A DNA stretch of 64,000 bases, taken from positions 1-64,000 of the forward strand of contig JASANG010000607.1 of assembly GCA_030248215.1 (NCBI GenBank), given 5' to 3'. The translations under genes were made by a program, and so were the position numbers. The notes under the pieces were generated by a model. It was not told where the DNA came from. It was given only the letters and a program-made list of their open reading frames with translations, and did not search any database. This document shows, in pieces, positions 43,324 to 54,018 of this stretch (positions within the stretch are counted from its first letter, which is position 1; every line of letters begins with the position of its first letter). The stretch is from Enoplolaimus lenunculus (Eukaryota > Nematoda > Enoplea > Enoplida > Thoracostomopsidae).

Positions 43324-43747
43324 CAGGGTGCAACCGGAATTATAAAATACCAGAACCGGAACCGAAACTAGAAAGTTAAAAAATACCGGAACCGGAACCA
43401 AAAATAAAAATACTTGTTACCGAAAAAATATTTTTAGCGCTATTTTATTGCTTTTAATGCTGTAAACACACCATAAATGCCTAAATCTTGAAACAAATGC
43501 GGTAGGTGGAAACATGAAAAACTATGGAATATGAAACAAATTGTACATTTTGGCAATATGCGTTCAGGCAATTTTCGAAAAATAACTTGGAATAGCATGC
43601 CAGTATGCTAAAATTTTCGAATGAGAAACGTTTTCAATATCGAAAATACCGGAAAATTCATGTGAAAAAAACCGGATTTATTACCGGAACCGTACAGTGA
43701 AAAATACCGGATTTCCCTACCGGAACCGGAATTCCGGTTCCATCCTG
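43324..43747. mobile_element. hAT-like MITE, 424 bp
   Basis: CAGGGTGCAACCGGAATT and GGAATTCCGGTTCCATCCTG ends. The 8-bp duplication is GTTTAGTG/GTTTAGTA (43316-43323, 43748-43755). CAGGG ends with 8 bp fit hAT. A second copy of the body, lacking its left end, lies at about 53645-53893. Confidence 0.88.
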
Positions 43748-43822
43748 GTTTAGTAATATTATATAATTCGGAAATCCGGTTCCACACTGGTTTAGTAATA
43801 TTATATAATTCGGAAATAAATT
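43735..43822 (+). repeat. About 42-bp direct duplication at the element-host junction
   Basis: A unit holding TCCGGTTCCA, then CTGGTTTAGTAATATTATAT and AATTCGGAA, occurs twice in a row across the right end of the hAT-like element and its flank. Confidence 0.8.
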
Positions 43823-44301
43823 GTCTATAGCTAACTTGATTAATCAACTCACTGGAGTTTACAGCGCACAAGCTATAGCTGACTATAGGAAAGTATTTTA
43901 ACAATTCAACGACCAATTATTCGAAAATTAGCGATTTCAACATGATTTAAGCAACTTGATTTCTCTGGTCGAAATTGTTCACAATAACAGGTGCTTGATC
44001 CTATACAAAATTGAGTTTTGCTTGAAAATAACTTGAAATTTTATCTTAGAAGAATTAACCAAAACATTAAAATATTTCCAGCAAATTATGGTAAAACTTA
44101 GGAACACATTTTTGATGAGTAACTTGTGAAAATTTGTTTATTTCAATTTTACCAAATTTGGTGAGATATGCAAGCATGGTAATCAACAAATATAACACAA
44201 GGCAAACATAATTTCAAATTTTGCAAAACTCTTTTTCGCATATGCCATTTTTACAATTTTAACTGAAATTATTTTAAAAATTTGAATTTCATAAGACTAC
44301 C

Positions 44302-44412
44302 CGGCAAAAAATGGTGAGTCAAATTGACTCTCTCCGAAATAGGCTTTTGCTGACTACACAAACTGAGTCAAAATTCAACTCCGCCGCAGTCAAATTCGAA
44401 TCAATGTGCAGT
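44302..44412. mobile_element. Family C half element
   Basis: Left half only, GGCAAAAAATGGTGAGTC to GCAGTCAAATTCG. Confidence 0.65.
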
Positions 44413-44726
44413 GTATGTTCAATTTAGGTTTCTAAAATGATTGTCCTGGTACATATAAAATAACCGGTCAATGTTACTTCTTAATGTGCAATGTTTAGCA
44501 GAAAAAATTTAGCTTGTGAACAATTTCTGTTTGAATCGCTTAGGATTTTGACTACGCGTTTGCCTGAGCATAAGCCTTAACTTTATAAATGTGAGAAAAG
44601 TTTGACTAAAGCCAAAACTGAAAGCTTCTTAAGACACGGTGCTGAAACTTAATAGGTACATCTTGAGAAAAACAACCACATCATTGTCCTAACCTGGACC
44701 ACTTTCTCAACTGAGTGTATGTCACC

Positions 44727-46217
44727 CAGGGTTGGCTTATTTCCAGAAAAGTTAAATCAACCGGAAAAAACGGGTTTTTCCGTTCTCATCGGAAAAAAAC
44801 GAATTTTTCCATTTTCTTCGGAAAAACGAAAAAAAAACGGAAAAATTGAAAATCATGTAATAAATGCTTTCGCACGTGCAAAAACGTTGATGGGTGATTT
44901 GTGTTTTGAAAAAATGACATTAGGAGAATCAAATTAGCATTTATATATTAAAGTACCATCAATTGATAACACATTATGATAAGCATACTGCACACACTAC
45001 AGAACATACACATAAAACGATGCGTATGTCCGGCAAGATGACTACATACTTACGGGGTTGAGTCCGGCTAAAAATCTGCAAATTGCAATATATAAATGTT
45101 GCATCAAAGAGAAACAGAAAAATATCAAATACTCACTAAAAATTTACTTAAAATTAAGTAAAACTGTTGCCGAATTAAGTGCCGGTTTTACTTACTATGG
45201 TGCTTGGCAAAGTTTTACTTAATTTTAAGCAAACACAAAATTTTTAGCTTTACACTTACTTAATTAATCAGGAAATGACAGCAGTAGTTATACTTATTTA
45301 CATTATTTAAGCAAAGATTTACTCAATATTTAGTACACTTATATATACTTAAAAAAGTTAGTAAAATAGAACTATAGTGTTTTAAGTAGTGTTTTTACAG
45401 AGTAGTTATAGCAATCACTAGATTAAAGAAGCTTATTGAAGCAGGAATATAATTGAAATTCCTGTTTGATTAGGAAACCATTTGTATAGCATATTCTTTA
45501 CCACCGTTAGGTTTTCCTGTTCTTTTCAGAAGTTTAGAAGTGAGATGAATCCCACCATTTCTCCTACTATCGAATCCAAAAGGGGAACCAAAGATTTTGT
45601 ATTTAAAGGTTTAACGCTAAAATGGCGTATGGCTTCTGGCTTGTTTCGCTCGCGAGTACTTTCACTATATCTCTTACGATACTCCATTTAACAGTTTACT
45701 GGATCCACCACTGATTCTACCACCAGTAAAAATTAGCCTTCGCGATGACCGGAGCTTGCACTGTAAATTCCAATGAGTTGGTTAATTAATTCAGCTAGCG
45801 AGTTGGTTATTTCTGAATTAATATCAGTAAACTTTAACTCACTCTGAGTTGAGTTGATTCTCACTCTGAGTTGAGTTGGAGTTGAGTTGATTCTCACTCT
45901 GAGTTGAGTTGATTCTGGATGAGTTGGTTAATTATCTCAGGATGAATTGAATCAAGTAAAAAAACTGAGTTCTGATAGTCCTAACTCAGTCAGAGTGATT
46001 CAACTCAGTTTGAGTTAAAATCAACTCACTAAAATTTACAGTGTGAGAAAAACCAATTTCTCACGGTTTCCGCGATGTTTTGTCGCTGTTTTGCGAATAT
46101 TTTACTGAGACTATAATAAAAATTATTTTCGGCTTTTTGCTGTTTTTCCACCCCTCGGAAAAAATGAAATACCGGAAAATACCGTTTTTCCGTTGGTTTT
46201 TTCCATTGCCCAACCCT
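44727..46217. mobile_element. hAT-like element, about 1.5 kb, holding nested repeats
   Basis: CAGGGTTGGCTTATTTCC and CCATTGCCCAACCCT ends. The flanks ATGTCACC/TAGTCACC are a weak 8-bp duplication. Inverted inner segments ACGGGTTTTTCCGTT and ACCGTTTTTCCGTTGG. Family D (45756-46044) and a TTTCGCTCGCGAG repeat (about 45550-45715) sit inside. No coding capacity seen. Confidence 0.65.
45756..46044. mobile_element. Family D MITE, longest copy
   Basis: CACTGTAAATTCCAATGAGTT and CTCACTAAAATTTACAGTG ends. The interior has tandem CTCACTCTGAGTTGAGTTGA. Confidence 0.75.
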
Positions 46218-46234
46218 TAGTCACCTATCACCTG

Positions 46235-46420
46235 TTAGTGTCATAGGTTTTCAAACTCACAAACTATTGCAATTGCTAATCTCAAAATTGGCACAAAAAA
46301 GACAAATGATAATTTGAAAAGCGTGCTGAACTGCGAAGCTCACGAATTCATTGATTCGAAAGTTTCCAAGACCTATCACCAACTGGTGAAATCCGTGACA
46401 CATTTGAGAATACGGGCACT
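46235..46420. mobile_element. Family S MITE
   Basis: ACCTATCACC at both sides, TTCCAAGACCTATCACCAAC, then GACACATTTGAGAATACG. Confidence 0.5.
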
Positions 46421-46799
46421 AATGATGCCATCCGCTTTGATGCTATCAGGGTTTTAATTGGTTCAATATCAGTTTTCAGTTAAATGGACAGCCAATCAGG
46501 CTTGAGCTTTACGCGAACACAAATCAGTTTCACTTATGTTTTCCGATCAATGTTTCAATTGCGAAACGTGAAACCTCTAAGGATTACGTGGACATGCAGT
46601 GGCAGGACCGAAGCATATATAGATTGGCAGTGGCTTTTATATGCCAGAATATGCAAAAACGGATTAAGTGAAAAAAATTCGGATCCGCAAGGGACCGGTA
46701 GGGAGACTGGTTCCTTTCGCAACTACCTATAATCTGCACTTGCTAAGGAATTTGGCTAAGCCACAACAAATAGTCTTTCTGTTTCCCATAAAAATTTTA

Positions 46800-46960
46800 T
46801 AGTTGTTATATAAGCAGCTTCAGCGAGGATTTGAACTCCTGAATAGGATGCATCAATCATTAGCGCTCGACGATGAGAGCTGGACATTTTAGTGCACGGG
46901 TTTATTCCCTCGCCCTGTGTGCAAATCTGCATACGTGCAAGGAATAATACACTACTCATT
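46800..46960 (-). mobile_element. tRNA-derived SINE fragment, minus strand
   Basis: On the minus strand AGCTCTCATCGTCGAGCGC is followed by GGAGTTCAAATCCTCGC, a good B-box. A full tRNA does not fold. Confidence 0.45.
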
Positions 46961-47635
46961 GCGTATCATTTTGCGTACGCAGTAACCACAGTGTTTGTCA
47001 ATTATATGTGTATAATTAAAGCTAGAATACCCCACATACGTATTTTGGGCAACATTCCAGCATTACTTTGTTTACAATATTTTCTTAGAACACAAACGTG
47101 ATTGTTCTGTGAAAAAAATTGGCATTTGGCAAGCGGATTGTTGTGCATTCGTTAACTATTGCGTATTGCGCAAAGCCGGCTGATTAGCGTATTCAACGCT
47201 ACAAAAAATTTCAGAAATCAGCGCTGCTATCCGTCTAATTATAAACTGAGCTTACTTAACTGGCCAGGTAGAGTTGAAGGTGCTCGTCTGGCTTCAACCA
47301 AAAACAAAATCTATCTCTGGAGCAGTATCCAGCAGAACTTTTGCTTGAAATTCAGACAATTTCGGTAGTAAAAATGCTCCAATTTCATTCAAACTGTGTC
47401 ATTGAATGAGCTGGTTTGCAACATTGACGTTATTTTGACGTTTGAATTGCTAAGATTTGTCAAAATAAAACGATGAAATATCAACTTCTTAAAAACATTT
47501 ATTAGGTTCTGGCCAAAATAATGTCATTTCTCACCTTATACTTTGGCCAGTCGTATTCAAATTACCTACTAATCCACATATTACTTGCTAATAACGGTTC
47601 TTTCTGGCACAATGGCCCCGTTCTGTACAAGTTTG

Positions 47636-47813
47636 CGCCCATCTAAAGATAAGGCGGCGGAACATTTTTCTGCGTTACTACAATAGAGTAAGCTTAAGCT
47701 TTAGACTATTTTTTGTTTTAGACTTACGTTACAGCTCAGTCTTACGCTTAGGTTTAGGCTTACGCTTTGGAATATGCTTATTCTGCAATACGGCCGTATT
47801 TTATGCATTGGCC
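47636..47813. mobile_element. Family A MITE
   Basis: Flanks CAAGTTTG/CAAATTTG (8 bp, one mismatch). GCCCATCTAAAGATAAGG and TATTTTATGCATTGGCC ends. Confidence 0.85.
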
Positions 47814-47819
47814 CAAATT

Positions 47820-48100
47820 TGGATGGACGAGCGTGCTTGTTGTGTTTTACACGCTGCAAAACGGCTTAAAACTCCCATTTGAAAAAATAGCAAAGAGAGG
47901 TTTTTATGCCTGACGTTTCAACTGTTTACACCATGCCTTTTGGCGAAGAATTGCAGACAAATCACTTCGAAAAAACTTCAAATTTTCTGTCGACTGGCGC
48001 GATACTTTTTAAAATTTAATTAAAAATACAAAAATTTCAAAAACACGCGAAACCAGAATGACAAAATTACACACTAAAGTTATCTTTGACGAGTCAGGTA
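47820..48100. other. Gene-free stretch
   Basis: AT-rich sequence between a family A and a family S element. I see no ORF, RNA or repeat signal in it. Confidence 0.4.
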
Positions 48101-48104
48101 CTTT

Positions 48105-48345
48105 GAGTTCTGGGTTTAATTTGATTCAAAAACCCGTATTCTCAAAATGTGTGTAGCACCTATCTCCAGTTGCTGGTCTTGTAACTTTGAAACCAACGCA
48201 ACCTTACGTTTGAAATTGAGCACATCGGTCGCGTTTGATTTGTACTACTTCTGTACCGATTTTGAGATCTGCAATTGCAGGATGTTCGTCAGTTTGAAAA
48301 CCTATCGCTAACTGATGATAGGTGCTATACACATTTGAGAATAAC
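48105..48345. mobile_element. Family S MITE, both arms
   Basis: GTATTCTCAAAATGTGTGTA and GATAGGTGCTATACACATTTG are inverted around a middle of about 150 bp. Confidence 0.65.
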
Positions 48346-48807
48346 CGAAAGATTTCAATGAAATTTCATTGCTCAGTTGCTTCAGAGGCTCGTGATTTTA
48401 AACCATTAATAATTATATTTACAAACAAACATTTATTTTAAGTACCAGTACAAATGTAGGCAGGCAGATGTAATCATGCGCTGAAAATATGTATAGAAAC
48501 AAGAAGTTAACAATATAGATGATACAGCCACAGTATGAAGTTCGCATTTTTGTGTTTATAATGCGGACATTTTTTGTATCCACATATCCGGCAATTCTTA
48601 CCGGATATTGATCCGGATACCCGTGACAGTATATATAAATCCATTTATTCCGACCGATATAAGAAACTAAATTTTCTATTTCGGTTATCCGAAATTCTAT
48701 TTTGTATTTTCACGATTAGGTAGGTTTTTTGTCTCAGAATGCTTTGCGCCAATTCAACAAAAAAGTTTCTAGCTCACCCTTCCCTAAACTAAAGGTAAGG
48801 AATCTAC

Positions 48808-49322
48808 CACAATTCGTCGCCCGACAACGTGTCGCCCAACAGTATCCAAAAACCAATGAACACTACGGTGCAACTGGAAGTGAATAGTACCGGAGCCGGA
48901 GGTCAACAAAACTTACCGCAGCCGGAGGTGAGGCGAAATTAGTTAGTTAAAATAACGTTCAATTTGATCATTTTAGCAAATATCTGTAATGTGTTGTTAA
49001 AACGCTTTGTGTTAACCTTACTGTTTACAAAATTTAGGCAATTCTTTCCTCAAAATTGTGCAAAAAAAGTTACAACGATACGTGCCAAGCAGATAAATTT
49101 TGCAAAACTACGCAAAATTTCACTACCTAAATTGCTGAAACCTCCGGCTAAAATGCTAAGAACAGGAGCCGGAGGCAGATCTCCGGTTGTACCCTGATCA
49201 ATAGGTGCATCTACGCATAATTCTAAGCGTAATCCTCTAAGCCTAAGCATAATAATGGGCGACGAATTGTCGAGTCGATAAAATTTAGGATTACAAGTTG
49301 TCGGGTGACGAATTGTCGTGAT
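48808..49322. mobile_element. Family P MITE split by a hAT-like element
   Basis: ATTCGTCGCCCGACAACGTG on the left, AAGTTGTCGGGTGACGAATTG on the right. The usual 190-bp body is separated by about 345 bp of another element (48856-49199). Confidence 0.75.
48856..49199. mobile_element. hAT-like element nested in family P
   Basis: GGTGCAACTGGAAGTG to CTCCGGTTGTACCCTG. The interior GCAAATATCTGTAA.GTGTTG and ACAAAATTTAGGCAATTC is shared with 18965-19576, identifying the pair as one family. Confidence 0.75.
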
Positions 49323-49707
49323 ACCTTAGATAGGTGTTGTTATGTTTTAAGAAAGAACAAGTACTTTGAAATATATGAATGTTCAAATATACCTGAACAC
49401 AAAAATGTAAGAATAATATATACGAAGACCATGGAACCAAATTCAAATCATTAAATCATGAAATCTGAAAATCTGTTGGTCCACACAAAAAATTGTCTTG
49501 AAATTTCAACACTCTTACTTTCTTAGTATTTCAGATATTACTAGTTTTAACCAGGTCGGAAATTCGTGTCTGAAATGGTTAAAAAGCAAATGTCTTATAT
49601 TCAAGAAATTATGTCCACAAAAGTATACACCAACAATCTCAACTTCAACGCTCAAACTGAATGTAGGTAGCAGTTGAAGCAAACTACAAGTAATTGAAAT
49701 AATCAGG

Positions 49708-49840
49708 TAATTGTTCTCTGAAATAGGCTCTACGGGACTACACATAACTGAGTCAAATTCGACTCCGCCAGAGTCAAACGCGCGACAAAACGAGTCAAAT
49801 TTGACTCATTTTGAGAGTCATTTTGATTCACCTTTTTATA
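49708..49840. mobile_element. Family C MITE, shortened
   Basis: AATAGGCTCTACGGGACTAC, GACTCCGCCAGAGTCAAACG and a short right arm (GAGAGTCATTTTGATTCACC). Confidence 0.65.
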
Positions 49841-50407
49841 TTGAAGGAAACATGAATTTCTAAACTTTTTTGCAAACTTTTGTAAAACTAAAGTAAAACT
49901 AAAACAATAGAAATAGAATTTTTAAGAAATATGAATTAGAAGGTTGAAATTCTATTTGTCAAAGTCAGTAGACGTACACACTTAGATTAGCACTAAAATG
50001 TTTCCAGAGCAGGTTACGGCTAACATTTTTATAAAAATTAGTTCTTATATATAAGTAACTTTAGCATTTAGCTTATGAAAATACAACCTTACCAATTACC
50101 CGGAGGCAAAGTAAACAGAGTATCCGGTTCCGCATACTATAAATAAATGACATAATTTTTTATATGAGAAAAACTGAAAAATGATACTTTAACTTGCGGC
50201 AGTTAAATACAAACAACGTTTACAAACAACATATTTTAGACGGAAGCATCAGAGAAACGCGGCCTCTTTCGTAGCAGATGTCACTACACAAAGCGTGGGA
50301 AATGTTTGGCTAAAACGAATGTTTCGCTCTTGTATATTTTCTCCCGCAGTTTTTGAAATTTTCCGATTTTAATATATTCTTAAGGGACTAGCATAAGCGT
50401 ATTCTTT

Positions 50408-51599
50408 AGTGATGGGCATCGGATATTTTTTCATATCCGGATATCCGGCAATTCTTGCCGGATATTTATCCGGATATCCGAAATGAAATTTTCTATTTCG
50501 GATATCCGAAACTCGATTTTGTGTTTTTTGAGTTTCCGAACCTCAATTTTCGTTTCTTAAGCACTTGTTTTAACTTGTTGCTCTAAAGGAAGTACACTGA
50601 CCCTCAAGCAAATTGAGATGAGCATAAAAGATACAATTCTAAAAACGGTATTTATTTTGTCAGTACTGCAGTGACCTGAATAAGAGGGGTACCCATTTTG
50701 AGTCCCAATCAATAGGAGTCTGTATCCATAATAAGAGTCCTTAAACGCATAAAGTCCCTAAACCCTAATTAGAGTCTATAAATGTCAATTATTCCTAATT
50801 GTATCGCATAAATGTCTCCAGAACTAAATAAAGGTGAGTTCAAAACTTTGAAGCGTACCTAAGTTTTCAAAGTACATTCCTAAGTATAACCTTGCATTAT
50901 GGCTAAAGCTTTTGATACAAGGCAAATAAACATTCAATTCAAGGTTTAGTTACAATATCGGATATATGTGTAACGAAGTGTGGCGGAGGACGGAATAAAA
51001 ATAAATAACAGTCCGTAACCGAATAACAGGGACTATCTTGTGTTAAATCACATGGTAAAAGCAAGCTTTCAATTTTGACCACCCTAACTTTGGCCGCCCT
51101 ACTGTCGACGAAACCTGGTGAGTGAACCGAACAAGTTGCATATGTAGTTTTACATCTAATCTCGTGGCAAAGTTTCAATTCTGAAACTCATTTATATATT
51201 CATATGCTGCAATTTTCGCGTTTTTCGGACATATAATGTGTACTGGTGGACATATACACACGGTCACTGTTAATGTGTTGCATTTAAATTAGATGTCACC
51301 TAAAGAACGTTATTTTATGTCATATTGACTTTCAAATTATATTTAAGAATCGTTTAATATTTTTTCATTTTTTCCAGTTTTATCCACCCCTATCAGAAAA
51401 AAAAAATGAAAAAAACTATTTTTTCCGGTAATTTTTTTCCGGCCAACAACCCTGGCTCCGGCTACTTTGGTGATGAAATCATGCAAATTATTCCAAAAAA
51501 TTTTTTAGACAAAAGCATTTCGGATATCCGGATACACGTTTCATTTCGGATACATATCCGGATATTTTTCATATCCGGATATCCGTTGCTCATCTATAA
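50408..51599. mobile_element. hAT-like element (GATATCCGGATATCC type) with a nested T element
   Basis: The left side has GATGGGCATCGGATATTT, the right side CATATCCGGATATCC and GTTGCTCATCTATAA. Flanks TATTCTTT/TATTCTTA (8 bp, one mismatch). A truncated relative lies at 48560-48720. Confidence 0.7.
50668..51033. mobile_element. Family T MITE, reverse copy, truncated
   Basis: CTGCAGTGACCTGAATAAGA on the left. The body, with AACAGTCCGTAACCGAATAAC, matches 28120-28529 on the other strand. Confidence 0.7.
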
Positions 51600-51603
51600 T
51601 ATT

Positions 51604-51741
51604 CTTAAGCCTAAGCCTAACCGTAGGAATGAGCCTAAGCGTGAGAATGAGCCTATACCTAAGCCTAGCAAAAAATAGTCGCCTAAGCCTACTTTATTAC
51701 AGTCCTGCTGGAAACGTTCCGGCCCTGTTCTCTACATGGGC
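51604..51741. mobile_element. Family A MITE, left end lost
   Basis: TTCTTAAGCCTAAGCCTAACC to GTTCCGGCCCTGTTCTC and TACATGGGCC. Confidence 0.7.
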
Positions 51742-52559
51742 CAAATTATACTTTATGCGATATAAACTTATATTTCAGTGTACAGAGAACCAAAAGTGGC
51801 TTAAGGTTACCCTAAAACCTAACACGCTTTTAGCTTTGAGTCTAGCGTTAGGATAACCCTAAAGTTTGCGATATACCATACGTCACGGTAAATTTTTTAT
51901 TAAAAATTAATGCACGCTGCCGCCCGTCACCGCAACTCACCAAACAAATTTTGCCTATATATTTGTTAGCAACGCATGGTGGCGTGCAGCGGCTCCCGGC
52001 ACAGTAAAAGTATTGCGGCAACCCTTAGACATTTTTTCTCAGGGTTACCCAACATTTGACGGAAAATTTTGTGCCAAGCTAGTCAATTTCGCGAAGCCCA
52101 TACGTTTCGGTAAGCAAGCCTTCATGTGATCCACTATGAAACCTTTGTGATTCGCCGAGGTCCCTTGCGGATTACCGGCGTCTTGTTCACTATATAAGGT
52201 ATATATAATGCTTAATCAGAAGCGTAGTTATGGGGGTATAAGTGTCGTGAACCTTTCGTTCATGAAACCAGCAAACCTTTGAGACCGTTGCACAGATTTA
52301 ATGCTAAAATTACGTCCACCTTCTTATTTGCAGACACACGGTACCGGCAATTTGGCGGCTTCGAACGATCGAATCACATTCGGTTTCAAAATGGTGTCAA
52401 CAGATTATTGTTCACGTTAGAACCGGGGCTGGTAAAATTGCGCTTTTAGGCAAAAGAGAATTTTAGTCAAACACATGAAGAGCTTTCAAGATTTTGGATG
52501 AATTTCGTATTTTTTTCGAACGATCGCGGCTGAAGTCAAAAATGCAAGATATACGGGAT
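51742..52559. other. Gene-free stretch
   Basis: No supported gene. It contains a small motif AAATTACGTCCACCTTC near 52310, reminiscent of the GAGCGAAGCGAG repeat, and otherwise appears unique. Confidence 0.35.
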
Positions 52560-52840
52560 CCATTCCTAAGCCAGTGTTTCTAAACATAAGCAAAAAAATG
52601 TAATTTAGAATCTAAATATACTTTTTTACAGACCCACCAGAAACCTGGACGCCCCTAAAAGTATCCGGCCAATATAAAAGAACAGGGGCGGAACAGTATT
52701 ACAAGCTTATTCCTAAACCTAAAGCGTAAGAATTCACACACAAAAACGTTCCGCCCCTGATTTTTACGCGGGCCAAGTGACCTATAAAACCCTGATTTTT
52801 ACGCGGGCCAAGTGACCTATAAAAAGCGGGAACTGAACCA
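52560..52840. mobile_element. Family B fragment carrying a short family A MITE, then a duplicated A end
   Basis: The B right end (ACCTGGACGCCCCTAAAAG) is interrupted by an A copy (52667-52774) with flanks AAGTATCC/AAGTGACC. The A terminus and flank (CCTGATTTTTACGCGGGCC, then AAGTGACCTATAAAA) are repeated in tandem to about 52822. Confidence 0.75.
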
Positions 52841-53644
52841 TTGCTATAACCTTCAACCTTTTAAAATCTCACCCTTCTTGATTCTTCGACGCAGTTACAA
52901 CTTCTGTCCGTATCATGTCTAACAAGTAAATTTCTCGCAAGATCATGTTTAAGATGATCCCATTCCGAGCGCAATGTACATCAACGCCGGCTTTTGCACA
53001 CTGTAAAATCGCGCTGTTCAGGTAACTGCTCAAACAAATGAAATCACCAAAAAGTTTAATAGTATGCGTTCTGTTAAGCTAATTTTGCCATAATTGGGAT
53101 ACAATTGTGACAACAGTTATTATATACCGAAAACGTACTAAACATTGAGTGACTCAGGGCACGTTAAGTTTTTAGTTACACAATTACATTTGATCCCACA
53201 ACCCTACTTGAAATTCCGTTTGCTGACCATCCATTGTAATGGTTTCCAGCCACTAAATTGATCAAATTTGGTAAACGCTAAGGAGGTGTGATATGTTTTA
53301 AGCAGAAACTCATAATTCTCATAACACTTTGACTGGATATAAGTAAATAGGCAGCCGTAAAATAAGTTTCCAGTCGCAATAAACAAAATCAAGGATCAAC
53401 AACAGTTTAGCACAAGTAATGTTAACATAAAAGACTAATTATGATCTTTTATATGATATAATGAACATTGTAGTACTTGTATGTACTGTACCGATATAGT
53501 TCCAGCCTATTCAAAATTCAAATTAGTTAAAACGAGCTCGTCTATATGGCGTACTTATAAAGCTTGCACAACTAAATGAGCTAAACAAAGAATGGTTGTT
53601 ATAAATTCGAAAAGGCTCACTAGAATACTTATGTTACACTGGAA
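52841..53644. other. Gene-free stretch between the MITE field and eIF5
   Basis: AT-rich, no ORF with splice support, no repeat recognised. It may hold the eIF5 3' flank. Confidence 0.35.
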
Positions 53645-53893
53645 TCAGGAAATTATGGAGCATGGCACAAATTAAGAAAATTTGGCAATACACGCTCGGA
53701 CGATTTTAGATAAATAAGTTAGAATAATATGCCAATTACTGTCTTAAATTTTCGACTGAGAAAAAATTTTCTATACCGAAAGTACCGGAAAATTACGGTG
53801 AAAACATACCGGATTTTTTACCCCAACCGGATAGTGCAAAATAACGGATTCCCCTACCAGAACCTGAATTCCGGTTGCAACCTGACTGCAATC
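53645..53893. mobile_element. hAT-like MITE, left end lost
   Basis: Matches the right two-thirds of 43324-43747: GGCAATACACGCTCGGACG, TACCGGAAAATTACGG and the end AATTCCGGTTGCAACCTG. Confidence 0.6.
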
Positions 53894-54018
53894 AGTATTT
53901 CTTTTCAAATATACATGGAGAAGTGCTGGTACAACACAGGTGCAAACACAATAACAAAAATTGAAATTTTAAATTTCTAAATAATAAAATGTTCAAGCAT
54001 TTTTTCAAATATTTGTTT

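Larger units (their letters stand above)
43153..43866. mobile_element. Family D MITE split by a hAT-like element
   Basis: The D sequence stops at GTTAATGTTTA (43320) and resumes at about 43800 (ATTGTCTATAGCTAACTTG through ACTGGAGTTTACAG). Confidence 0.75.

Noticed and set aside
46892-47101. Hydrophobic plus-strand ORF resembling a membrane protein
   Set aside because: It starts in a SINE fragment and has no motif or splice support; chance hydrophobicity in AT-rich DNA.
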